From a virus: a stretch of 23,208 nt of DNA. Within the stretch, counting starts at the first letter, position 1. Each line of letters begins with the position of its first letter. Both the position numbers and the translations under genes were made by a program. This document shows, in pieces, positions 1 through 8,298 of the stretch. The notes below the pieces were generated by a model. It saw nothing but the letters and a program-made list of their open reading frames with translations, did no database searches and was not told the origin of the DNA. Location: IMG/VR virus record IMGVR_UViG_3300009593_000129, positions 1-23,208 of that record; one strand, written 5' to 3'.

Positions 1-3000
1 ACATTGCTGAAGAAATAGAAACTAAAACAGAAGAAGAAATAATTGGTGAAGTAGTCGAACCAATAACTAAACCAGCACCACCCCCTGATGGGACAGTTCC
101 TCCTGGAGATAGTGGAGATGGAACTGGTAAAAAAGCAAAACGACCTTTTAGAGAAATTATTTTAAAATGGGTAGGTGCTCCGCTTCAGTTCTTTGGAATG
201 CGTAATGCTGACGGCAGCTATATGTATCCTAAAATTAGAAAAATTATTGAAGACTACCAATTAAGAGATCAAACACTTTCAACTAGAATTTCTAAAATAT
301 TTAAAAGTTTCTCAGATACTGTTAGAGAAGTTGGAAAAGAAGAATGGGCTGATGTTTCAGCAATTGTTGTACAAGGGGACAGAGAAGGTAAACGATACCG
401 AACGGCTCAATTACAAGAAGGTATTACAGTTATTGATAGTGATGGGAATGCAAGGATAGTAAAATTATCAGAGGTCGGAATTAAAGGATACCATAAGACA
501 AGAGATACTCTTGATACACTTGGTCGTATGATCAACGAGCATAATGCGAAGATGAAGATCAAAACAAGAAAACGCTATAATGCTTTAATGAAAGAGGCAG
601 TAGAATTATTTAATAGCCAAGAATTAGTTATTAAAAAATTACCAACAGTTGAATTTAAACCCATTAAAGATGAAAAAGGAAGAAGAGTTATTGGTTATGA
701 TGTAACTGTTGGCTACGAGCCATCCTTTAGAGTAATGATGAGTGAGTTTAAGGGAGTTGATACTGGAACTTTACTTAAACAACGCATTAAAGACAGTTCA
801 AAAGTTAAAAATATTCAAGCAAAAATCATCGCTGAAAGGCAACGAAAATTTAAAGAAGAGATTGAGTCTATTGATTTTGAAGAAGAGTATAACAAGAGAG
901 ATGCTATATTCTACAAGTTAAGTCAAATGAAAAGATTGCCTAAAAAACATAGGCTAGATGAAGATGCATTAAATGATCTTTATAATCAACTTAGAGAAAT
1001 TGAAAAAAAAATAGGATACACAAAACGAAACACCCCACTTGATGCATTAATTGTTTCATTAGATATTGAGTCAAGTCGACTTAAACCTGATATGGATATT
1101 ATGACCAATGAAGGTTATCTACCTCACATATGGTACGGAAGCCATAAAGTTAAACTTGTTAAAACATTAGAAGACGGAACAAAATTAACTAAACATTTAA
1201 CTAACCCTGATATTGGATATTGGAAAACAGAGGCAGAGGCACAAGCCTATGCTGAAAAATTCATAGAAGATAATCCTAAATTTACTGGTGATGAGATTGT
1301 TATTGAAAACCGAGGGACAACCTGGGCTGACGATGGTTTTTCATACCGAACAATACCAGATGATGTTTTTGTTAAACTTGCAGAAAAAATTCCAGCCGAT
1401 GAATTGGAAAATGTAAAGACTGGGAAACAATCTTTATATGAACTACTTAATAAATATGGGCTACATTCAGAAGCTAGAAGATTAAAACCTTCATTTGAAA
1501 AAGAAAGATTAAACGCTGAAGGATATTCAACTGACACAGCTAAAGTTGTCGGATCGCATATTCAAAATGTTTTACGCTATCTTAAATTAGATGAATTTAA
1601 ATATGACGCATTTGAAGCCTTACAAGAATTAGAAAAAGAAGGCGATCCATTAGAGGGTGATTTTAGAAAATATGTTGATGATCTTATAGGAACAGAGAGA
1701 GGTTTTGAAAAAGGCTTTGATAGAGCAATGGATGTTTTTTTTGAAGCTACAGATAAAGGAATTTCAAAGTTAACACAAGGTAAAGTAAAAGGCATCAATC
1801 GTGCTGGGTTGACTGCTGGGATGACAGGATTACTTACTGCTGGAGTAGCAGGTATTTTTTCTGCCCCTACTCTAGTTACTGTCGGACTTGCTGGTGGGTT
1901 TTCTTACTTAGTCTACACTAAAGTTAAAGCATTCCAAGATGCAGGAATAGTCACAGGTGAGGGTAATGCAAAAATCTTTGATCCTTTTATTCAATCTACA
2001 TTAAGTATATCTGCACATACAAAACTTGGTATGTTATTCAACTTAATGTCACCGATCGTTAACTTATCGCAAACTGTTATTAATACAGCTTCTATATTTA
2101 ATTATAATGAAACATTTCAATCTATGAATATTGTTCGTAGATATATGATAGCAAAACTTACAAAAAGTGATCCTGCTTTCACAGAAAAATGGGATGCATT
2201 ATTTGATGATGGTGGAGTCGAAGTCGATCAAACATTATTTACCGATGCTCAAGACATGAATCTCGCTAGAAGTCGATTGGAAAGAACTTCAATGTACTTC
2301 TTCCAAAAAGCAGAAACAATCAACAGAATGGTTGCTTATGTTGCTGGTTATAATCGTGCTATTAATTCTGGTAAAACTGAAGCACAAGCAAAAAGAGAAG
2401 GCCAGTTAGCGTGGAATAAAACTCAATTCTATTATGACAAGTCAGATACATCTGAAGTATTAAGAATTAAAGGTCTTAAAGTAGGAACTCAATTTAAAAA
2501 CTTCTTATTCAAACAAATCGGATTCACGATGGGTATTTGGAGTGCTGCTTTTGATGCAAGAACTTTAGAAAAAACTGATGGTACTTTTGAAACTAAAGAA
2601 GAAGCTGTAGCTCGTGCTAAAGAAATGAAGAAAGCTGTTGTTAAACAGCTAGTACATGTCTTCTTTTTAGCTGGAGCGATAGGAATGCCAGGATTACAAC
2701 TTCTTGACTGGTTAATCAGATTGTTGAGTGGAGCTATTGATGATGAGGAATATTCACCAATGGCAGAATTGACAAGATGGAATTTAGAGATGCATTCTAA
2801 AGGCGAGGCTCAAGGTATTATGGCTGATTTATTAATCAAAGGTGCTCCTACTTTAATTGGTCAAGATCTTTCTGCTCGTGTCGGTTTAGGAAATAGATTT
2901 ATTCCTTACAACGACAGATTAAGTTTTGGTGATAATATGTTCGATCAATTTAAGGGACCATGGATTTCAACCTTAAATAACCAAAAAACACTAGCTGAAA

Positions 3001-3584
3001 GTGGAGCCACATTAGGAGATATGGCGGTTAATGTATCTTCTGGTATTGGTAAGCCACTTAAAGCAATTGAAATGTTAGCTGGAGGTAAAGACTTATCAAG
3101 TGTGGTCTGGGAACCAAATTCTATTGGTCAATATGCTGAACTTGTTATGCACGGAATCGCTAATCCGTCAGGGAGAGTATACACCTCTGGATATAAAAAA
3201 GGACAAGTTGTTACTAAAGATGTGAGCTTGTTAGATATTATTAATTATGCAATTGGTGGTCGTCCAGTATCTTTCTCTAGAGAGAGTGATTTAAATTATT
3301 TACTACAATGGGATGATAAAATTGTAGATAAGAATGTTCAAAGAATTTATACTAAAATGGCCAGGGCATATACTCAGTATGCTAAAACTAATCCAGATAA
3401 ATTCAGAGAAACACTAACTTATCTTTATGAAGAGGCTTACGAAAAACAAATTCCAATTAACAAAGCAACAATTAAGAGAATGTTCCAAACTCTTCAAACT
3501 CCAAGAGTATACAATGCAATTAAACGAGTTAGAAAATCAGAACGACCAGAATACTTTAAATATATAGAAGGATATACATTATAA
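1..3584 (+). CDS. Large virion-associated (putative internal/ejection) protein, C-terminal part, 5' partial
   Basis: The reading frame is open to the left edge (first full codon at position 3), so the ATG at 198 is internal and the visible product is 1193 residues of a longer protein. The visible N-terminus is an acidic then proline/glycine-rich linker, followed by a PLQFFG motif (encoded near 179-197) resembling the PLxRFG motif of very large phage proteins. Charged, helix-rich sequence follows, with two hydrophobic stretches: a Gly/Ala-rich one near visible residues 599-645 and one near 878-912. The rest is mostly polar with no enzyme motif that I can identify. Size, composition and position before the lysis genes suit a virion protein ejected with the DNA; this is inference. 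It ends in a TAATG overlap with the next gene. Confidence 0.7.
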   Translation, partial: IAEEIETKTEEEIIGEVVEPITKPAPPPDGTVPPGDSGDGTGKKAKRPFREIILKWVGAPLQFFGMRNADGSYMYPKIRKIIEDYQLRDQTLSTRISKIFKSFSDTVREVGKEEWADVSAIVVQGDREGKRYRTAQLQEGITVIDSDGNARIVKLSEVGIKGYHKTRDTLDTLGRMINEHNAKMKIKTRKRYNALMKEAVELFNSQELVIKKLPTVEFKPIKDEKGRRVIGYDVTVGYEPSFRVMMSEFKGVDTGTLLKQRIKDSSKVKNIQAKIIAERQRKFKEEIESIDFEEEYNKRDAIFYKLSQMKRLPKKHRLDEDALNDLYNQLREIEKKIGYTKRNTPLDALIVSLDIESSRLKPDMDIMTNEGYLPHIWYGSHKVKLVKTLEDGTKLTKHLTNPDIGYWKTEAEAQAYAEKFIEDNPKFTGDEIVIENRGTTWADDGFSYRTIPDDVFVKLAEKIPADELENVKTGKQSLYELLNKYGLHSEARRLKPSFEKERLNAEGYSTDTAKVVGSHIQNVLRYLKLDEFKYDAFEALQELEKEGDPLEGDFRKYVDDLIGTERGFEKGFDRAMDVFFEATDKGISKLTQGKVKGINRAGLTAGMTGLLTAGVAGIFSAPTLVTVGLAGGFSYLVYTKVKAFQDAGIVTGEGNAKIFDPFIQSTLSISAHTKLGMLFNLMSPIVNLSQTVINTASIFNYNETFQSMNIVRRYMIAKLTKSDPAFTEKWDALFDDGGVEVDQTLFTDAQDMNLARSRLERTSMYFFQKAETINRMVAYVAGYNRAINSGKTEAQAKREGQLAWNKTQFYYDKSDTSEVLRIKGLKVGTQFKNFLFKQIGFTMGIWSAAFDARTLEKTDGTFETKEEAVARAKEMKKAVVKQLVHVFFLAGAIGMPGLQLLDWLIRLLSGAIDDEEYSPMAELTRWNLEMHSKGEAQGIMADLLIKGAPTLIGQDLSARVGLGNRFIPYNDRLSFGDNMFDQFKGPWISTLNNQKTLAESGATLGDMAVNVSSGIGKPLKAIEMLAGGKDLSSVVWEPNSIGQYAELVMHGIANPSGRVYTSGYKKGQVVTKDVSLLDIINYAIGGRPVSFSRESDLNYLLQWDDKIVDKNVQRIYTKMARAYTQYAKTNPDKFRETLTYLYEEAYEKQIPINKATIKRMFQTLQTPRVYNAIKRVRKSERPEYFKYIEGYTL

Positions 3585-3820
3585 TGGCTACCCAATCACA
3601 AAGAAATGCTGACGCAATTATTGAATTAGATAAGAAAGTAGCCATCCTTTCTCACGATTTAGAGCTAATTCGTGATAATCATTTAGAGCATCTCTCTAAA
3701 GAAGTTCAAAGTCTTCATAAAAGTGTTAACCAGCTATTCAAATTAGCTGTTGGTTTTGCTATTATGTTAGCTGTCATATTTGCAGAAACTGTCCAGTCAA
3801 TTCTGGGTATTCTGCTTTAA
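3584..3820 (+). CDS. Small tail-anchored coiled-coil membrane protein
   Basis: 78 residues. Residues 1-50 form a charged heptad-like helix without proline, and residues 53-77 are one hydrophobic membrane segment at the C-terminus. This architecture resembles XhlA/hemolysin-type proteins that accompany phage holins, though I see no diagnostic motif. The start codon overlaps the stop of the large virion protein gene (TAATG), indicating translational coupling. A lysis or virion-accessory role is inferred from shape and from the holin gene 490 bases downstream. Confidence 0.7.
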   Translation: MATQSQRNADAIIELDKKVAILSHDLELIRDNHLEHLSKEVQSLHKSVNQLFKLAVGFAIMLAVIFAETVQSILGILL

Positions 3821-3849
3821 CAAACTGGTCATGCTCGGTTTGGATATGA

Positions 3850-4299
3850 ATGCCAACTTGTCGTCTATGTGGACAACAAAAATTAAAAAAACATTTCTAT
3901 GTTAATAACACACATAGAAAGAATCCAACACTTGATGCTTGTCGAGATTGTAAAAATATTCAATTAAGGGAAAGATATTCTAAAACTGTTGAAAGTTTTT
4001 TAAGAAGAAAACTTAGTCATAGCAGAAGATCTAAAGGTGTTCATGTAGATATTATATATTTACTTAAACTTTATAAAAAACAAAAAGGTCTTTGTGCTTT
4101 AACGAAAAGACCTATGACTAGGATACTAGGTAAAAATAAAAAGAGTAATACCAATATCAGTATTGATCGTATTAATAGTGATAAAGGGTATATGAAAAGA
4201 AATATTCAATTAGTTTGTGCTGATGTGAATATTGCTAAATCTGATTTAAAACAAAGAGAGTTCCTTGAACTCTGTAAATTAATTTCAAAACATAACTAG
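3850..4299 (+). CDS. Freestanding HNH endonuclease with N-terminal zinc finger
   Basis: 149 residues, rich in lysine and arginine. An N-terminal CxxC pair (C4, C7) and a second (C31, C34) should bind zinc. The C-terminal half holds an HNH core: a GLCALT segment near 80-85, IDRI at 105-108 with the metal-binding Asp, NIQLVC at 118-123, and N127-A-K. Such proteins are typically selfish homing endonucleases or phage nicking enzymes. It sits between a small membrane protein and the holin, where it interrupts an otherwise overlapping gene series: 29 bases separate it from the gene before, 10 from the gene after. This suggests a later insertion. The ribosome site before the start is weak. Confidence 0.85.
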   Translation: MPTCRLCGQQKLKKHFYVNNTHRKNPTLDACRDCKNIQLRERYSKTVESFLRRKLSHSRRSKGVHVDIIYLLKLYKKQKGLCALTKRPMTRILGKNKKSNTNISIDRINSDKGYMKRNIQLVCADVNIAKSDLKQREFLELCKLISKHN

Positions 4300-4309
4300 G
4301 AGAAACAAA

Positions 4310-4735
4310 ATGCCGTTCGAGATGATTACCATGCTCGGATCCACAGTACTTGGTGGAGTCATGAGTATATGGTCACAAAACATTAAAGCTAAACAAGCTG
4401 AACAAAAAATGCTTTTGCAAAGAGCTAAAGTTCAAACTGAAGCATTTAAAGAAGCTAGAGAATATGAAAATGTTGGCTTTCAATGGACACGAAGAATCAT
4501 AGCTTTAACTGCTGTTTTTGCAATTGTTGTATTACCAAAACTAATACCTCTGATTGCACCTGAAACAGAAGTCATTGTGGGCTATACAGAATTTAAACCT
4601 GGATTCTTATTCATTGAAGGTAAAGATGTAATGAGTTGGGTTCCGTTAAAGGGGTTAGTCATAACACCTTTGGACACTAACTTAGTATCTGCAATTATAG
4701 GATTATACTTTGGTGGATCATTGGTTAAAAAATGA
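4310..4735 (+). CDS. Holin, GTA-type three-transmembrane family
   Basis: 141 residues with three hydrophobic segments: about 5-20 at the N-terminus, 62-83, and 121-137. An amphipathic, Ala/Gln/Lys-rich helix (25-52) lies between the first and second. This arrangement and the 'GFQWTRR' entry into the second helix fit the 3TM holin family described for gene transfer agents and alphaproteobacterial prophages. It should form inner-membrane lesions that trigger lysis. The start is supported by AGGAGA 7 bases upstream. The stop overlaps the next start (ATGA). No endolysin partner is recognisable in this window. Confidence 0.8.
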   Translation: MPFEMITMLGSTVLGGVMSIWSQNIKAKQAEQKMLLQRAKVQTEAFKEAREYENVGFQWTRRIIALTAVFAIVVLPKLIPLIAPETEVIVGYTEFKPGFLFIEGKDVMSWVPLKGLVITPLDTNLVSAIIGLYFGGSLVKK

Positions 4736-4965
4736 TCTGGCTAATCACGGCCATGTTGGTGTACTCGGATCCTCAAGATCCAGTTTACACCGACTACCTC
4801 ACCAAATCTTTTGACACAAAAACAGAATGTTTAAATTATGTGTACTGGAATAAGGTTCACTTGGTCGATGGTATTTATGAAGCACATCGCTTTTTAGGAG
4901 AGGAAGAGTTAACAACATACGCTTTTTTCTGTGAAAATCGCTATGTAGCCTTAGAGGAAGTATGA
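4732..4965 (+). CDS. Small exported protein of unknown function
   Basis: 77 residues. A short hydrophobic N-terminus (1-11) could be a minimal export signal. The rest is soluble, with two cysteines (near residues 34 and 68) that could form a disulfide. The start overlaps the holin stop (ATGA) and the stop overlaps the next small gene, so it belongs to a coupled lysis/envelope series. The layout (hydrophobic start, Cys-Leu about a third to a half of the way in, a Gly-Ile-Tyr motif and a second Cys towards the end) resembles the 79-residue product encoded at 5484-5723; the two may be distant paralogues. No function can be assigned. Confidence 0.65.
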   Translation: MIWLITAMLVYSDPQDPVYTDYLTKSFDTKTECLNYVYWNKVHLVDGIYEAHRFLGEEELTTYAFFCENRYVALEEV

Positions 4966-5108
4966 CCCAAAGAATTTCTCAATACAATCGTCCTAAAACT
5001 GGTGAAGTAAAAACATTCACTCAACTTGTGCAATTTTTAAAAGATAACGAAAAAAAAATGAGTAGGAAACCTAATGACAAAAAAAGAAACAAACCTGGCC
5101 GTAAGTGA
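4962..5108 (+). CDS. 48-residue basic mini-protein
   Basis: An ATG overlaps the previous stop (ATGA), with a good ribosome site (GAGGAAG) just before it. The frame runs 48 codons to TGA at 5106. The product is very basic towards its C-terminus (KKMSRKPNDKKRNKPGRK) and has a short amphipathic stretch at 15-30. The gene fills a gap that would otherwise be empty and overlaps the first 35 bases of the next gene in another frame. I do not recognise it. Its support is its position and start signals, not homology. Confidence 0.5.
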   Translation: MTQRISQYNRPKTGEVKTFTQLVQFLKDNEKKMSRKPNDKKRNKPGRK

Positions 5109-5484
5109 CAACTCGATAATTTCGCTCCCTATGAGGAACTTAATAGCCATCCTGGCCGCAGTCGCAATGGGAACGACCGCTTTTTTCTCCATTCAAGAAA
5201 GATTAAATCGTCAAGCTACAGCGATTGAATTAATGCAGAAAGATTTAGAAGCTGCAAACTTATTTCAAAAATCAGTAACTGCTGGAACAATGGTCAGCCC
5301 ACAAATTAATGAAAGCATGATGCTAATAGAGTGGTTGAGTCGTACCCAGGAGGAGTTGCGTACTTATGTCAATTCTGAAATACCTGAATTGGCCAAAATG
5401 AATATGCAATTACAATTTATAGAAGAACGCATGATCGATGTTGAAACATTGATTGATAAATTAAGACAGAACGGAACACAATAA
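5074..5484 (+). CDS. Membrane-anchored coiled-coil protein, possible inner-membrane spanin-like
   Basis: 136 residues. A short polar N-terminus precedes one membrane segment (about 20-40), and the remainder is a long helical, Gln/Glu/Leu-rich region likely to form a coiled coil in the periplasm. That N-in, one-helix, coiled-coil design matches inner-membrane spanins (Rz-like), which fuse membranes at the end of lysis. The position a few genes after the holin supports this. I see no lipoprotein partner nearby that would be the outer-membrane spanin, so the assignment stays tentative. The stop overlaps the next start (TAATG). Confidence 0.65.
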   Translation: MTKKETNLAVSDNSIISLPMRNLIAILAAVAMGTTAFFSIQERLNRQATAIELMQKDLEAANLFQKSVTAGTMVSPQINESMMLIEWLSRTQEELRTYVNSEIPELAKMNMQLQFIEERMIDVETLIDKLRQNGTQ

Positions 5485-5723
5485 TGAAAGAAACTTTATT
5501 CGCAGTATTACTAATTGTTAATGGTGGAGTAATAGAAACAGTCCCAACAGAGTCGATGCACGACTGCCTTAAGACCAAGCGGGTGGCTATGCAGAACATA
5601 AACGGAGTGTCTGAACAAGAAGGAATATATATGAAATGCCTGCAGGTAGAGGCAATCACAGAGATGGACATGGGCCGAAAAAGGATTGTTAAAATACTCA
5701 CAGAAGATGTCCTCGGAAATTAA
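5484..5723 (+). CDS. Small exported protein of unknown function
   Basis: 79 residues. A hydrophobic N-terminus (about 4-14, FAVLLIVNG) may act as an export signal. Two cysteines (near residues 28 and 52) lie in the soluble part, and the C-terminus is basic and acidic by turns. The start is coupled to the preceding gene by TAATG. It shares general layout with the protein encoded at 4732-4965. It has no recognisable enzymatic motif; an envelope role is inferred only from its neighbours. Confidence 0.65.
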   Translation: MKETLFAVLLIVNGGVIETVPTESMHDCLKTKRVAMQNINGVSEQEGIYMKCLQVEAITEMDMGRKRIVKILTEDVLGN

Positions 5724-5784
5724 ATTTTATTTAATAATTTACATCACGACCATACTTTTTATGTGGTCAACAACAGGAGTTTAA
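5707..5784 (+). CDS. Candidate 25-residue single-span membrane peptide
   Basis: A frame from ATG at 5707 to TAA at 5782 encodes MSSEIKFYLI and then a hydrophobic run to residue 19, followed by a short polar tail. It overlaps the last 17 bases of the 79-residue gene and ends 2 bases before the ATG of the next. The otherwise unexplained gap 5724-5786 is thus filled by a membrane peptide in a row of membrane genes. The ribosome site is weak (CAGAAG), so this could be a chance frame. Confidence 0.35.
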   Translation: MSSEIKFYLIIYITTILFMWSTTGV

Positions 5785-5786
5785 TA

Positions 5787-6503
5787 ATGGTAAAAAATAT
5801 TATGATTATTATTGGGGTCATGGTCTGTACTTTAATGATATTTGGTTGGTTAATGGATCAAGCAATAGCCGACAATGATGTTACGAGTTCAGGGGCAACA
5901 ACAAATGATCAAGTCAACTCAAGTGGCTCAAATACTGCCATCACGGGCGGATACAACAGCGAAAGTACAGTAAATTACCAAAGTGGTTCATCTTCTAACA
6001 CGACCACTAATGCTACTACTAATAATAATTCTTATACTGGTGATAGTCGTGTGGTCCAGTCGACTACGGCTCCAAGTATCAGTAATATGTCACAGGATGT
6101 CTGTACTATAGGCATCGGAATCGGTGGATCTTCTTTTTCTTTTTCTGCAAGTATTGGAACAAGTAAAAGAGATTTAAATTGTGAAAGATTAAAACTATCT
6201 AAAGCACTTCATGATATGGGAATGAAAGTTGCAGCTATTGCCCTACTCTGTCAGGACTCAAGAATTTTCGCTGCCATGCATATGGCTGGGACCTACTGCC
6301 CTTATGATTCGGCTATAGGGCTAGCCGCTAAAGAAAAATGGGAGAAGTATGGTAAACTTCGTCCAGACTACGAAGAATATGTAAAGACTCTCAGGATTAC
6401 CGAAAAAATAGATCAAGAAGTCCTCAATAATTTAGAGGGCTTAGATGAAAAAGAAAATTATATTATTGATAGCAACGGCAACGCTGTTCATCTCGGTAGC
6501 TAA
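5787..6503 (+). CDS. Exported Ser/Thr/Asn-rich protein with conserved-looking Cys domain
   Basis: 238 residues from the ATG at 5787, chosen because AGGAG lies 9 bases upstream; an in-frame ATG at 5763 lacks such a site. Residues 1-28 are a signal peptide or anchor ending near AIA-D. Residues 30-104 are low-complexity Ser/Thr/Asn/Gly. Residues 105-200 form a compact domain with four cysteines (C106, C132, C155, C171), a Gly/Ser strand-like start and amphipathic helices. From general familiarity, similar domains occur in uncharacterised proteins of marine phages, but I cannot name the family. The last 59 bases overlap the start of the next gene in another frame. Confidence 0.75.
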   Translation: MVKNIMIIIGVMVCTLMIFGWLMDQAIADNDVTSSGATTNDQVNSSGSNTAITGGYNSESTVNYQSGSSSNTTTNATTNNNSYTGDSRVVQSTTAPSISNMSQDVCTIGIGIGGSSFSFSASIGTSKRDLNCERLKLSKALHDMGMKVAAIALLCQDSRIFAAMHMAGTYCPYDSAIGLAAKEKWEKYGKLRPDYEEYVKTLRITEKIDQEVLNNLEGLDEKENYIIDSNGNAVHLGS

Positions 6504-8298
6504 TTCTGAAGTTGTTATAAGTTATGACACGCCCAACATAGGGGATATTAGTACTACGACAACTTATAGCGTAGGATCTCCAGCAGTTACTGGAAACTTA
6601 ATTAGTCAAAATTGGGTTGATGGTAGTTGGGTTGGTACTCAATTTCCAGACAGTTCAGATATCAATGAACAAAAGTATGTAACTGGTAAGGCTTCTAAAT
6701 ATTTAGAAACAACTATTAATTCTGAAGATCATCTTAGTCTACAAGAATTAAAATTAGGTTTTACATCTAACTTCAGCGTAGATGCGAGATGGTGGAATCC
6801 AGTTCCGTCAACTTTCACAATGAAGCAGATCGCCACTAATGGAGATGACACTACTACACAAAGCATAACATTTGAAGATACGACAAACCATAATTACCAA
6901 TTTAATAATTATGGAAACACTTTAGTTATGAATGCTGATCCAAACTTAACTCATGGTACTCTTACTGCTCGGTTTGAGTTCGATATTCCATCCAACTCTT
7001 CTTATAATGGGGGCCACAACGGAGTCGATTTGACCAATCCTAGCTTGGTGGTTTCACATACAACTTTAGAAGAAACTAGTGTTACGGAAATTTTATATTG
7101 TTGGGAACAGATTCCAAATACTTGCCCTGGGAATGATGAGATAAACGAAGTCGAAACAATCCTTGATACATTCCAAGACGATCTTGAAACAATAGATTTG
7201 GATTTTCAAAATGATTTCTATGAAGAAGTTTATTTTAACCCAATAGATTATTATGAGTTTGAAGAAGTTGAGATAGAAGATATCCAAGAGTTTGAAGTCA
7301 CCGATGTTTACTTGGATGATTTCATGTATGAGCCTGAGTTTATTTACGAGTCAGAGCCAATGATAGAAGATTTCGATATGTCATTTGAAGATGAAATGTA
7401 TATCGAGGAAACTTTCTATGAAGAACCGATCTTTGAAGATTTTAAAATGCTCTCTCCAATGGACGAAGAAATGTTTGTTGAGGAGTTTACAACTGAAGAA
7501 TTTATAGAATCTTTCGAGGAAGAATTTGAAATGGCGATGCTCGATGAAGAGCCAGTATTTGAGGATGAACCTATTGAGTTCTTCGAAGATGAACCCCTGG
7601 AAACAGCCTCAACAGAAGAAGAGATAATCGAAGAAGAGATTATTGAAGAACAACCCCTAGAAACGAAAGACGAGGAGATAATTGAAGATGCCCCGGAACC
7701 TGAACCATCCATTGACGAGAAGCCTATCACAAACGAACCGAAGGAGAACACAAATGCTATCGAAGAAGAAACCACAGATGATATCGATTCATCCAAAGAA
7801 GAAGATATCCAAGAAGAAGAAACAACCGAAGAGAAAGAAAGCCCAAAAATTAAAGAGAGCACCGAAGAAGAACCTAATACAGAAACTGATATCGGCTCTA
7901 AACAAGATACTGAAATCTCTATAGAAGTTAAAATAGCAAAAATCGAAGAGAGAATTAAGCAAGATATTAAGAACGAAATACAAAGATTAGAAGTAACTCT
8001 GAATGTGGTTAATGAAATAGTTAGCCGAGAGATGATATCTCAACAGCCAGACATTTCTGATTATTTCGCCATGAACTCAAGCATGATTGATAACAGAAAA
8101 CTACCAGGGGATAACCCTGCTTTCTTTATCCAAGCGGATTTAAGTTCATACCAACAACCGATCTATCTTCAACAAGCTAACCTTGTTGGCGAGGATCCAG
8201 TAATCCAACATAAAATTAAAATGCAGAAGCATATTAATAAAACTAATGAAGCATATAAGAAACTAAAGGAGTTAATTGATGCAAGGAATAATATCTAA
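6445..8298 (+). CDS. Secreted protein with hyper-acidic central region
   Basis: 617 residues. A clear signal peptide (1-21: KKK, hydrophobic core, VANS before E22) directs export. Residues 22-215 are Thr/Ser/Asn-rich and look beta-structured. A cysteine pair (C219, C227) closes this part. From 231 to about 490 the chain is extremely acidic: by hand count 38 of residues 271-360 are Asp or Glu, interleaved with Phe/Tyr, and 231-400 has one basic residue (K334). Residues 495-530 are a likely coiled coil, and 585-610 a basic helix. The start has GAGGG 7 bases upstream, inside the preceding gene. Function unknown; envelope, cation-binding or adhesion roles are possible. Confidence 0.8.
   Translation: MKKKIILLIATATLFISVANSEVVISYDTPNIGDISTTTTYSVGSPAVTGNLISQNWVDGSWVGTQFPDSSDINEQKYVTGKASKYLETTINSEDHLSLQELKLGFTSNFSVDARWWNPVPSTFTMKQIATNGDDTTTQSITFEDTTNHNYQFNNYGNTLVMNADPNLTHGTLTARFEFDIPSNSSYNGGHNGVDLTNPSLVVSHTTLEETSVTEILYCWEQIPNTCPGNDEINEVETILDTFQDDLETIDLDFQNDFYEEVYFNPIDYYEFEEVEIEDIQEFEVTDVYLDDFMYEPEFIYESEPMIEDFDMSFEDEMYIEETFYEEPIFEDFKMLSPMDEEMFVEEFTTEEFIESFEEEFEMAMLDEEPVFEDEPIEFFEDEPLETASTEEEIIEEEIIEEQPLETKDEEIIEDAPEPEPSIDEKPITNEPKENTNAIEEETTDDIDSSKEEDIQEEETTEEKESPKIKESTEEEPNTETDIGSKQDTEISIEVKIAKIEERIKQDIKNEIQRLEVTLNVVNEIVSREMISQQPDISDYFAMNSSMIDNRKLPGDNPAFFIQADLSSYQQPIYLQQANLVGEDPVIQHKIKMQKHINKTNEAYKKLKELIDARNNI

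Noticed and set aside
198-200. ATG at 198 as the start of the large protein
   Set aside because: The same frame is open without a stop back to the window edge and has no convincing ribosome site before this ATG.
4962-5484. Embedded Rz/Rz1-type spanin pair
   Set aside because: The overlapping 48-residue frame has no signal peptide or lipobox cysteine, so it cannot be an outer-membrane spanin.
7416-7862. Minus-strand 148-codon frame, serine-rich
   Set aside because: It is the mirror of the Glu-rich repeats of the acidic protein: GAA/GAG-rich codons read in reverse give Ser/Ile codons. No ribosome site or neighbours support it.
7682-7924. Plus-strand Lys-rich frame inside the acidic-protein gene
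   Set aside because: A shifted reading of GAA-rich sequence yields Lys/Arg-rich nonsense; the acidic frame has a signal peptide and coupled start.
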